Source: Streptomyces albus subsp. albus
GTDB taxonomy: Bacteria > Actinomycetota > Actinomycetes > Streptomycetales > Streptomycetaceae
Direction of reading: 5' to 3'
Assembly: GCF_000725885.1 (NCBI RefSeq)
Contig: NZ_JODR01000011.1
Location: 1-64,000, forward strand
Length of the DNA: 64,000 bases
Shown here: positions 1 through 6,801 of the stretch, one piece after another
How positions within the stretch are numbered: the stretch's first letter is position 1
Layout: each line of letters opens with the position of its first letter
Program-made: the position numbers and the translations under genes
Notes under the pieces: generated by a model
The model's database searches: none
What the model was told of the DNA's origin: nothing
What the model saw: the letters and a program-made list of their open reading frames with translations, nothing else

Positions 1-150
1 CATGCACTCGTCCGCGCTCGGCTCCTTGTACTGGTCACCGATCATGAACCCCGGGGGGCGGGGGACATCGGCCTGGGCGGCTCCGACGGCGAGGCCGGAG
101 AAAGCCAGGAGGCCGGCACCGACAATGGCTGCGCGCTTGACCTTGCGAAT
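1..150 (-). CDS. Small secreted protein, 5' part only (runs off left edge)
   Basis: A reading frame on the minus strand gives a signal-peptide-like N-terminus: basic RKVKR, a hydrophobic AAIVGAGLLAFSGLAVGA core, then an AQA cleavage site followed by a Pro-rich mature start. A clear Shine-Dalgarno AAGGAG lies 7 nt upstream, but the codon at that spacing is ATT (positions 150-148), not ATG/GTG/TTG. The nearest in-frame alternative is a GTG at 240, which would add an Ala/Arg-rich stretch in front of the signal peptide and is unlikely. About 50 codons are visible and the C-terminus is outside the window. The function is unknown. It is either a real ATT start or a base error in an ATG. Confidence 0.5.
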   Translation of the reverse strand, partial: MRKVKRAAIVGAGLLAFSGLAVGAAQADVPRPPGFMIGDQYKEPSADECM

Positions 151-491
151 GGTGTTGCTCCTTCGTACATACGTGACGTGTGCACGCTCGGCGGCGTGCG
201 CTTCCGCGCCTGCGGGGGCGCCGGCGGGCGGGCCCCGCACTGTCACGGCGGCGTTCGCGACCGCCCCGGACAGCGGGGGAACCGGGGTCGGCACTGCCCC
301 GGCTGGGGGTCGGCCGGAGATTTCCCGGCCGGGCCAAGACGCGGTTGGACACCGGAGTGAGGGTTTCCCCGGTATTCGCACCCGATCACGTGAGCGAGGA
401 CCGGCCCAAGGGGACAAGATTGTTTGTTGCACGGATATGACAACTCACGTGCGCGGACGGCTTGCCGTCGCCGGGGCCGGGGCCCGAGCGG
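151..491. other. Intergenic region upstream of the left-edge secreted gene
   Basis: No gene is supported here. The region holds the Shine-Dalgarno of the left-edge gene (159-164) and a short AT-richer patch around 416-450, which is the most likely promoter area for that leftward gene. Open frames on both strands lack credible starts and codon bias. Confidence 0.5.
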
Positions 492-737
492 TCACCATTT
501 CATCCGCTGTGCGAACAGGGGCGCGGCCAGCACCGTCACCTCGTCGGTGCCCACCTGGGCGGGCTGTCCGGCGACGTCGGTCCGGACGACAGGGGCGGCG
601 TCCCGGGCGGGCTGTTCGTGGACGCGGGTCTGGGCGTGCTGCGCCGGAGCGCTCTGGGCCTGGGCCGTACCGGAGCACATCAGGTACGCCGAACCGAGGA
701 CGGCCAGGACAGCGGCTGAGCGGAGCGCACGACGCAT
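492..737 (-). CDS. Small secreted hypothetical protein (81 aa)
   Basis: The product starts MRRALRSAAVLAVLGSAYLM and continues to a TAQA signal-peptidase site near residue 27, leaving a mature part of about 55 residues rich in Ala, Gln, Val and Pro. The ATG at 737 is chosen because GGAG lies 5 nt upstream; a longer frame from 812 would place 25 non-signal residues before the secretion signal. No domain is recognised. It points the same way as the left-edge secreted gene. Its role is unknown; it may be one of the small secreted surface or developmental proteins common in streptomycetes, which is only an inference from size and signal peptide. Confidence 0.6.
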   Translation of the reverse strand: MRRALRSAAVLAVLGSAYLMCSGTAQAQSAPAQHAQTRVHEQPARDAAPVVRTDVAGQPAQVGTDEVTVLAAPLFAQRMKW

Positions 738-865
738 GAAGTCTCCATCGGGTCGATCGTCAATCGGCTGAGTCACGACCGTATAGGCGTCGTCACGCAT
801 ACGTGTGTTCATCAGTCATAGCCCCTGAACAACTCACGAGGGGCGACGATGCGTGGTATGGCGGC

Positions 866-2086
866 TCATTCTCCGGAGCTGCTCTCCGACTCCCCCATCA
901 GGTCTTCCAGTTCCGCCCGGACGCGGCGGTCCAGCGCCAGGCCGAGCTCTGCCTCGACCACCTGTTTGGCCACCGGGGCGACGCGGGCCAGCAGTTCGTT
1001 GAGGGCGGCCGGGTCGGTGGCTTCCTGGCGGGGCAGCAGATGGGTGCGGAAGAGGCGGGCGAAGAGGGCGGCGATCTCGTCGGTGCGCTCGCGCAGTTCG
1101 CGGCCGGCCTCCAGGACGGCGGCCAGCGGGATGCCTTTGGCGACCAGTTCGGCGGAGCCCTCCAGCAGGCGGCGGCTGGTGTGGACGAACTCGTCGCCGT
1201 CGATGGCGACGTAGCCGATGTCGAGCGAGGCGGCGAGGTTGTCGACGGTGACCTCGCCCTGGAAGTAGTCGGCCAGCTCCTCCGGGGTGAGGCGGACGGG
1301 CGTCTCCTGGGAGAACGGGGTGATCAGGGTGGTGTCGAGTCCCATCACCTCGGCCGCGGAGCGTGCGTCGCGGCCCTTCTCGAAGGCGTCCAGCAGATCG
1401 GCGATGCCGCCGAGGGTGTGTCCGCGGGCCAGCAGGGCGGTGATGCTGCGCAGCCGCGCGAGGTGGTGCTCGTCGTACCAGGCGATACGGCCCTCGCGGC
1501 GGGGCGGCGGCAGGAGTTTGCGTTCGCGGTAGAAGCGCAGGGTGCGGGTGGTGATGCCGGCGGCCTCGGCCAGTTCATGGGCCCGGTACTCCCGCTTCCG
1601 CGCCGCGGGGGCCCCGGGCCCACCGGTGGCGCCGGTCGCCGCCGTTCCTGCGGGGTCGTCCGTGTTCGCCCTGCCGGGCACGTCCGTCTCCGTCTTGCCG
1701 GGGTCGTCCGTGTTCGCCCTGCCGGGCGCGTTCGTCTCCGCCCTGCCGGGGCCGTCCGTGTTCGCCCTGCCGGGGCCGTCCGCGCCCGCCCTGCCGGGCA
1801 CGTCCGTCTCCGCCCTGCCGGGGCCGTCCGCGCCCGCCCTGCCGGGCACGTCCGTCTCCGTCTTGCCGAGGCCGTCCGCCTCCGCCCTGCCGGGGCCGGC
1901 TGCTGGGCCGTGGCTGTCCGCGGCGCTGGGGCCGTCTGTGGCGCCGGGTGCTTCCGCGGCGCCGGGGTCGGCTGTCGCACCAGGGTCGTCCGCCGCGCCG
2001 GGGCCGTTCGCCGCGCCGGGTGTGCCCGTCGCGGCACGGGTGCCGTCGGTGTCCGCCCTGGTGTGTTGCTCGTTCGCGCTCGCCAC
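866..2086 (-). CDS. MerR-family transcriptional regulator with repetitive N-terminal extension (406 aa)
   Basis: A MerR-type winged helix-turn-helix starts near residue 167 (YRAHELAEAAGITTRTLRFY, then RERKLLPPP), followed by a C-terminal helical region of about 200 residues that could dimerise or sense a ligand. Ordinary MerR proteins begin at the HTH; here about 165 low-complexity residues precede it, including ten octapeptides of type PGRA-x-x-D-x. The GTG at 2086 is preferred: TAGGCT (2099-2094) lies exactly 7 nt upstream and no Shine-Dalgarno is present, which fits a leaderless transcript. An ATG at 2167 would add 27 residues. The gene is divergent from the monooxygenase operon and probably regulates it. 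Confidence 0.8.
   Translation of the reverse strand: MASANEQHTRADTDGTRAATGTPGAANGPGAADDPGATADPGAAEAPGATDGPSAADSHGPAAGPGRAEADGLGKTETDVPGRAGADGPGRAETDVPGRAGADGPGRANTDGPGRAETNAPGRANTDDPGKTETDVPGRANTDDPAGTAATGATGGPGAPAARKREYRAHELAEAAGITTRTLRFYRERKLLPPPRREGRIAWYDEHHLARLRSITALLARGHTLGGIADLLDAFEKGRDARSAAEVMGLDTTLITPFSQETPVRLTPEELADYFQGEVTVDNLAASLDIGYVAIDGDEFVHTSRRLLEGSAELVAKGIPLAAVLEAGRELRERTDEIAALFARLFRTHLLPRQEATDPAALNELLARVAPVAKQVVEAELGLALDRRVRAELEDLMGESESSSGE
1668..1907. repeat. Ten tandem 24-bp repeats inside the MerR gene
   Basis: The unit GCCCTGCCGGG-N-(C)CGTCCGT is repeated every 24 bp about ten times with few substitutions. Because 24 is a multiple of three, the array encodes octapeptides (PGRAETDV, PGRAGADG, PGRANTDG, PGKTETDV and similar) on the minus strand without breaking the frame. 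Further PGA-rich irregular repeats follow towards the N-terminus. Expansion by slippage or recombination is the likely origin. Confidence 0.85.
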
Positions 2087-2160
2087 GCTGCACAGCCTAG
2101 GCGTCGGCCGAGGACCCAGGATCGGGTGCGACCGGCGGTAACTTTCCTCGCGCCGAGGGC

Positions 2161-2216
2161 TACCCATGGGTATCCGTCTGTCCTACTCTCGGATCGTGCC
2201 AGTGATTACTGGCACG
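2161..2216. promoter_or_regulatory. Two palindromes between divergent MerR gene and monooxygenase operon
   Basis: TACCCATGGGTA (2161-2172) is a perfect 12-bp palindrome. CGTGCCAGT-GATT-ACTGGCACG (2195-2216) is a perfect 9-bp inverted repeat with a 4-bp centre. TACTCT at 2184-2189 fits the -10 pattern TANNNT for rightward transcription. With that -10, the first palindrome would cover the -35 area and the second the transcription start. This layout suits repressor or regulator binding; assigning it to the MerR protein is an inference. Confidence 0.55.
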
Positions 2217-2289
2217 GTTTCGTGGCGGTGCACACCGCCGGCCACGACACGCAGCGCGCAGGACGCGACAGACCTCGGGAGGCGGCGGC

Positions 2290-3876
2290 ATGGCGGCCGA
2301 GTACGAGCAGGAGCATGTACGAGTGGCGGTGATCGGCACCGGATTCGGCGGCCTGGGGGCCGCCGTACGGCTGCGCCGCGCGGGGATGACGGATTTCGTC
2401 CTCCTGGAACGCCGGGACTCCGTGGGCGGCACCTGGCGCGACAACACGTATCCGGGGTGCGCCTGCGACGTCCCGTCGCACCTGTACTCCCTCTCGTTCG
2501 CGCCCAACTCCGAGTGGCCGCGCAGCTTCTCGCAGCAGCCGGACATCCGCGCCTACCTGGAGCGGATCACCGACACCTTCGGGCTGCGCCAGCACATCCG
2601 GTTCAACACCGAGGTGCGGCAGATGGTGTGGGACGCCGAAGAGCTCCACTGGCGGGTGGAGACCTCCGCCGGCACTCTCACCGCCGACGTGGTGGTCTCC
2701 GCGACCGGACCCCTCTCGGAGCCCAAACTGCCCGAGATCCCCGGCCTCGACGGCTTCGAGGGCAAGGTCTTCCACTCCGCCACCTGGGACCACGACTACG
2801 ACCTGCGGGGCAAGCGGGTCGCCGTCATCGGCACCGGCGCCTCCGCGATCCAGATCATCCCCGCCATCCAGCCGGTGGTGGGGGAGCTGACGGTCTTCCA
2901 GCGCACCCCGGCCTGGGTGCTGCCGCGGAACGACCGGCGGATCACCAAGGCCGAGCGCCTGCTGCACGCGAGGTTCCCCGTCACCCAGAAGCTGCGCCGT
3001 TTCGCCCTGTGGGGCGTGCGCGAGCTGGAGACGAAGGTGTTCGCCGACCACCCGTACCTGCTGCCGGCGGTGGAGAAGGTCGCCACCCTGCACATGAAGC
3101 GGGCCGTCAAGGACCCCGGGCTGCGCCGCAAGCTGACCCCCGACTACCGGCTCGGCTGCAAGCGCACGCTGCTGTCCGACGACTACTATCCGGCGCTCGC
3201 CCAGCCCAACACCCACGTGATCGACTCCGGTCTCAAGGAGATCCGCGGCAACACGCTGGTGTCGGCCGACGGGCGGGAGGCGGAGGTCGACGCGATCGTC
3301 TTCTGCAGCGGCTTCCACGTCGCGGACATGCCGGTGGCCGATCTCGTCAAGGGCGCCAACGGCGAGACGCTGGCCGAGTCGTGGGCCGAGGACGGGATGA
3401 ACGCGCTGCGCGGCACGACGACGACCGGGTTCCCCAACTTCCTGTTCATCATCGGCCCCAACACCGGCCTGGGCACCAGCTCGATGGTGCTGATCATCGA
3501 GGCGCAGCTCAACTACCTGATCGACTACCTGCGCAAACTCGACACCCTCGGGGGCGGCGACAAGGTGGCGCTGGACGTGCGGCCCATCGCGCAGCACACC
3601 TACAACGCGAAGCTGCGCGAACGCATCACCTCCAGCGTGTGGGAGACGGGCTGCACCAGCTGGTACCTGGACGCGCAGGGCCGGCCGGTCGCCGTGTGGC
3701 CCGGCACCACCGCCGAGTTCCGCAGGACGACCCGCGAGGTATGGCTGGAGGAGTACGAGGTGCTGCGCGCGGCACGGGACGCGGGGACGGCACGCCGCAA
3801 GGCGCCGCTGCTGGCCGGCACCACCAGCCGCGGCACGGCCACCGCGGCCTTCCACACCGCGGAGGACGCCCGATGA
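2290..3876 (+). CDS. FAD/NADPH-dependent Baeyer-Villiger-type monooxygenase (528 aa)
   Basis: Two Rossmann dinucleotide motifs are visible: GTGFGGLGAA near residue 16 for FAD and GTGASAIQ near residue 180 for NADPH. Between them lies FEGKVFHSATWD, which matches the Baeyer-Villiger fingerprint FxGxxxHxxxW(P/D). The family inserts one oxygen next to a carbonyl, turning ketones into esters or lactones. The ATG at 2290 has GGGAGG 7 nt upstream. The stop overlaps the next ATG by 4 nt, so it is translationally coupled to the hydrolase and then the SDR. The trio resembles the first three genes of the mycobacterial mymA operon (flavin monooxygenase, LipR-like hydrolase, SDR). The substrate is unknown. 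Confidence 0.9.
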   Translation: MAAEYEQEHVRVAVIGTGFGGLGAAVRLRRAGMTDFVLLERRDSVGGTWRDNTYPGCACDVPSHLYSLSFAPNSEWPRSFSQQPDIRAYLERITDTFGLRQHIRFNTEVRQMVWDAEELHWRVETSAGTLTADVVVSATGPLSEPKLPEIPGLDGFEGKVFHSATWDHDYDLRGKRVAVIGTGASAIQIIPAIQPVVGELTVFQRTPAWVLPRNDRRITKAERLLHARFPVTQKLRRFALWGVRELETKVFADHPYLLPAVEKVATLHMKRAVKDPGLRRKLTPDYRLGCKRTLLSDDYYPALAQPNTHVIDSGLKEIRGNTLVSADGREAEVDAIVFCSGFHVADMPVADLVKGANGETLAESWAEDGMNALRGTTTTGFPNFLFIIGPNTGLGTSSMVLIIEAQLNYLIDYLRKLDTLGGGDKVALDVRPIAQHTYNAKLRERITSSVWETGCTSWYLDAQGRPVAVWPGTTAEFRRTTREVWLEEYEVLRAARDAGTARRKAPLLAGTTSRGTATAAFHTAEDAR

Positions 3877-4847
3877 GCCGCACCGCAACGCGTACGACGG
3901 GTGCCTCGGGGACCGGTCTCAAGGGGCTGCGGGGACGGTTCGCGCCGCCCACGCCGGCGCGCGAGCTGACCGCGCGCTCCGGTGACGGGGTGCGCTTCCC
4001 CGTCGAGGTCCACGGCCGTGCCGACGACCCCGCCGTCGTGCTGTCCCACGGCTGGACCTGCTCGACGCTCTTCTGGGCGCCGGTCATCCGCGAACTGACC
4101 GCGAGCGGCCACCGCGTCGTCGTCTACGACCAGCGCGGGCACGGGCGCAGCCCCGCGGCGGCGGCACCGATGGCCTACAGCACCGCGATGCTCGCCGACG
4201 ACCTGTGCGCCGTCCTCGATGTCGCCCTGGAGTCGGGGGAGAAGGCCGTCATCGGCGGTCACTCCATGGGCGGCATGACGATCATGGCCGCCGCCGGCCG
4301 CGACCAACTGCGCGAACACGGCGCCGCACTGCTGCTGTGCAGCACCGGTGCCGAGCACCTGACGGGAGGGGCCCGCGTCCTGCCGTTCCGCTCCGAACGG
4401 ATGCGGCACCACGGCCACCGCCTCCTCCTGGGCTCCGCCGCGCCGCTGGGGCCCGTCACCCCCCTCACCCGCAAGGCGCTCGCCTACGGCACGCTCGGGC
4501 CCGACCCCGACCCGGAGGTCGTCGAGGCGACCGCCCGGATCGTGCACGCCTGCCCCACGCAGGTGCGCGCCGCCTGGGGCGGAGTGCTGGCCGGACTCGA
4601 CCTGTCGGCCAAGGTGCCGCACCTGGCAGCGCCCACCGCAGTGATCATCGGCACCCACGACCGTCTCACCCCGCTCCCGCACGCGCACCGGCTGGCAGCG
4701 CTGCTGCCGGACTGCGCGGGTGTGCACCGGCTGGCACGGCGCGGCCACATGACGCCCCTGGAGGAGCCCGGGACGGTCAGCGACGTCCTGGCCCAGCTCG
4801 CGAGCCGCCATCTCACCGCCGCCACGACGAAGGAGAAGAGCGCATGA
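3873..4847 (+). CDS. Alpha/beta-fold hydrolase, probable esterase (324 aa)
   Basis: The sequence has the hydrolase core: HGWTCS oxyanion region, nucleophile elbow GHSMGG, acid in GTHDRLTP and histidine in RRGHMTPLEEP. The cytoplasmic enzyme is expected to hydrolyse an ester or lactone; placed directly after a Baeyer-Villiger monooxygenase, cleavage of that enzyme's product is the simplest role (inference). The ATG overlaps the monooxygenase stop as ATGA, and its own stop overlaps the SDR start the same way. There is no signal peptide, so it is intracellular. It could also be a LipR-like lipase acting on another ester. Confidence 0.85.
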   Translation: MSRTATRTTGASGTGLKGLRGRFAPPTPARELTARSGDGVRFPVEVHGRADDPAVVLSHGWTCSTLFWAPVIRELTASGHRVVVYDQRGHGRSPAAAAPMAYSTAMLADDLCAVLDVALESGEKAVIGGHSMGGMTIMAAAGRDQLREHGAALLLCSTGAEHLTGGARVLPFRSERMRHHGHRLLLGSAAPLGPVTPLTRKALAYGTLGPDPDPEVVEATARIVHACPTQVRAAWGGVLAGLDLSAKVPHLAAPTAVIIGTHDRLTPLPHAHRLAALLPDCAGVHRLARRGHMTPLEEPGTVSDVLAQLASRHLTAATTKEKSA

Positions 4848-5734
4848 CCCGAGTCAGCCTGGACGGACAGGTCGCCGTGATCACCGGTGCGGCACGCGGC
4901 GTCGGGGCGCTGCTCGCCCGCAAGATGGCGGCACGGGGCGCGAAGGTCGCCCTGGTCGGTCTGGAGCCCGAGGAACTGGAGCGGGTGAGCGCTTCACTGC
5001 ACGGCGACTCGGCGTACTGGCACGCCGACGTCACCGACCACGAGGCGATGGCCAGGGTCGCCGCCGAGGTCAAGGAACGCTTCGGCAAGGTGGACATCGC
5101 CGTCGCCAACGCGGGGGTCGCTGCGGGCGGCCCGTTCCAGGACTCCGATCCCGTCGCCTGGCGACGGGTCATCGAGGTCAACCTCATCGGCGGCGCCGTC
5201 ACAGCGCGCGCCTTCCTGCCCGTACTGGAGGAGTCACGCGGCTACTTCCTCCAGATCGCCTCCCTGGCCGCCATCACCCCGGCGCCGATGATGACCGCCT
5301 ACTGCGCGTCCAAGTCCGGGGTGGAGGCGTTCGCGCACAGTCTGCGCGCGGAGGTCGGCTACAAGGGCGTCGGCGTCGGTGTCGGCTATCTGAGCTGGAC
5401 GGACACCGACATGGTGCGCGGCGCCGACGCCGACGAACTGCTGCGGGACGTACGGCAGCGGCTCCCGTGGCCGACGAACAAGACGTATCCGCTCGGGCCC
5501 GCCGTCGACCGTCTGGTCGCGGGGATCGAACGGCGCTCGCCCCATGTATACGGCCAGTGGTGGCTGCGCGGGATGCAGGGCATCCGCGGCTACCTGGCAC
5601 CACTGGTCGGCGGGCCGCTGGGACAGCGCGAGATGCGGGCGGTCGCCGACCGGATACGCCAGGCCGGCGGCGTGGCCACCGGCCTGGTCGGCGCCGGCGG
5701 AGCAGCGGACGAGAAGGCCCGCGCGGGCCGCTGA
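4844..5734 (+). CDS. Short-chain dehydrogenase/reductase (296 aa)
   Basis: Classical SDR features are in order: TGAARGVG cofactor loop near residue 14, NAG (VANAGV) near residue 88, the catalytic serine in QIASLAA and YCASK for the Tyr/Lys pair. The protein is extended by about 40 residues at the C-terminus compared with the minimal 250-residue family, with hydrophobic or aromatic stretches (YGQWWLRGMQG) that may contact membrane or lipid. It is third in a coupled operon with the monooxygenase and hydrolase, so oxidising an alcohol to the ketone substrate, or handling the released alcohol, is likely. AAGGAGAAG precedes the ATG. Cofactor preference cannot be read safely. Confidence 0.88.
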   Translation: MTRVSLDGQVAVITGAARGVGALLARKMAARGAKVALVGLEPEELERVSASLHGDSAYWHADVTDHEAMARVAAEVKERFGKVDIAVANAGVAAGGPFQDSDPVAWRRVIEVNLIGGAVTARAFLPVLEESRGYFLQIASLAAITPAPMMTAYCASKSGVEAFAHSLRAEVGYKGVGVGVGYLSWTDTDMVRGADADELLRDVRQRLPWPTNKTYPLGPAVDRLVAGIERRSPHVYGQWWLRGMQGIRGYLAPLVGGPLGQREMRAVADRIRQAGGVATGLVGAGGAADEKARAGR

Positions 5735-5985
5735 GCGGGCGCCCGCCCGGACGCTGAGTGCCGACTCGGGCGCCGGGCGGGCCACGACTCCGGGAGGGCC
5801 CTGACGGTGAGTGGCCCCGAGCCCGGGCCGGCCCTGTCGTCGAGTGTCGGCCCGGCACCGACCCGGGCGCCGGGCGAGTGGCGGGCGGTGTGCGAACCCG
5901 CGCCCGGCGCCCGGTCCGGACGGTGTGCGAGACCGTGTCCGCCCCGGAGCCGGTTTTCGAAGGGAAACCGACGCCCCGGCGAGGG

Positions 5986-6341
5986 CGTTCAGTTTCGAAC
6001 CACCTCCCGGTAAGCCTGGGAGTGGTTCGGTTTCGCACCACCTGAGCGGAACCTGCCTGTGGCTCAATTTCGAACCGCGCGACGACCCCGGCGAGGCTCT
6101 GAGGGTGTTCGGCTTCGTATCGCCTGGAGGGCGTTCGCTGTGGCATGCGTCCGGTTTCGAACCGCCCGGCGGCGCTCGCTGCGGGATGCGTTCAGATCCG
6201 AACCACCTGGCGGGCCGCACCTGTCGTGAGATCCGTTCGGTTTCGAACCGCCCAGCCGCATCCACCACACGAGCCGTTCAATTCCGAACCACCTGGCGGC
6301 GCCCACCGCGGAACGCGTCCAGACGCGAACCACCTGTGCGG
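5986..6341. repeat. Array of about nine degenerate interspersed repeats, period 37-45 bp
   Basis: A core of about 20-25 bp like CGTTCGGTTTCGAACCRCCT followed by GGCGG recurs at about 5986, 6024, 6060, 6105, 6148, 6189, 6234, 6275 and 6316. Intervals are 37-45 bp. Each core contains the near-palindrome GGTTTCGAACC, so every unit could fold or bind a dimer. Divergence between copies is high (for example TTTCGCACC, ATCCGAACC, TTCGTATC). Intervening bases are not conserved in sequence and only roughly in length. Function is unknown. Confidence 0.8.
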
Positions 6342-6359
6342 GCAGCCCTCCCGCACAGG
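6333..6359. terminator. GC-rich hairpin at end of repeat array
   Basis: CCTGTGCGGG and CCCGCACAGG form a perfect 10-bp stem around a 7-nt loop. It lies between the rightward SDR operon and the leftward small gene at 6471-6665, and could stop transcription from both sides. There is no T-tract, as is common in streptomycetes. Confidence 0.5.
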
Positions 6360-6470
6360 CCGGCGCCCGGCGGGGCCGGACGTGTGGCCGTCCGCGCCGC
6401 CGGGCGCCGTCACGGAAGGGGGGTCCCAGGGGGCGGGGCCCCCTGGGCGGAGGGGGAGTGCGCGACGGTC

Positions 6471-6665
6471 TCAGTGCTCGTCGCGCTTGTTCTTCCACTC
6501 CTGGGCGCGCTCTTGCGCCTTGCCCTTCATCTCCTCCGTCTTCTGCTGGACCTGCTGGCCACGCTCCCCGCGGTCCTTGTCCCCGGACTTCTGCTGGGAG
6601 CTCTTCTCCTTGGCCTTGTTCTGCATCTGCTCCATCTTGTCCTTGAACTGGTCTGCGAGGCCCAT
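6471..6665 (-). CDS. Small highly charged hydrophilic protein (64 aa)
   Basis: The product is almost entirely Lys, Glu, Gln, Asp and Arg (MGLADQFKDKMEQMQNKAKE then KSSQQKSGDKDRG and so on) with no cysteine and no hydrophobic core, so it is probably disordered or a lone amphipathic helix. The ATG at 6665 has GAGGAG 6 nt upstream. Such proteins occur throughout Streptomyces and are sometimes compared with CsbD/general-stress hydrophilic proteins; that is only a resemblance in composition. The gene ends 74 nt before the Tricorn gene's upstream neighbourhood reads away, so it seems monocistronic. Confidence 0.75.
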   Translation of the reverse strand: MGLADQFKDKMEQMQNKAKEKSSQQKSGDKDRGERGQQVQQKTEEMKGKAQERAQEWKNKRDEH

Positions 6666-6801
6666 TAGTCACTCCTCGGGGTAGGTGTCCTCACGGGCTC
6701 CCTCCACCCTCGCACAGCGGTGCGAACCACGCATGTCGACCAAATGGGGCACAGGGCTGCCGGGCTCGGCCTGCTCCGGTGCAGCTCAGGGCCGGTGCAG
6801 C

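Larger units (their letters stand above)
5735..6470. other. 736-bp gene-free stretch after the monooxygenase operon
   Basis: No coding region is supported. Positions 5735-5985 show only GC-rich DNA with short direct repeats. From 5986 a regular array of degenerate repeats runs to about 6341 and is followed by a strong hairpin (6333-6359). Frames that look open on both strands merely read the repeats in translation and have no starts with Shine-Dalgarno sequences. Confidence 0.7.

Noticed and set aside
803..2332. Long open frames opposite or overlapping strong genes, such as 803-2332 (+), 10236-12668 (-) and 50424-54131 (-)
   Set aside because: They are open only because high-GC third positions remove stop codons on the other strand; no Shine-Dalgarno, no domain, and they lie antisense to clear genes.
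5986..6341. CRISPR array
   Set aside because: The repeat cores differ at many positions between copies, spacing is uneven (37-45 bp), and no cas genes are nearby.
5986..6341. tRNA remnants, because GGTTTCGAACC resembles a T-arm
   Set aside because: No acceptor, D or anticodon arms accompany any copy, and the sequence is a simple near-palindrome.
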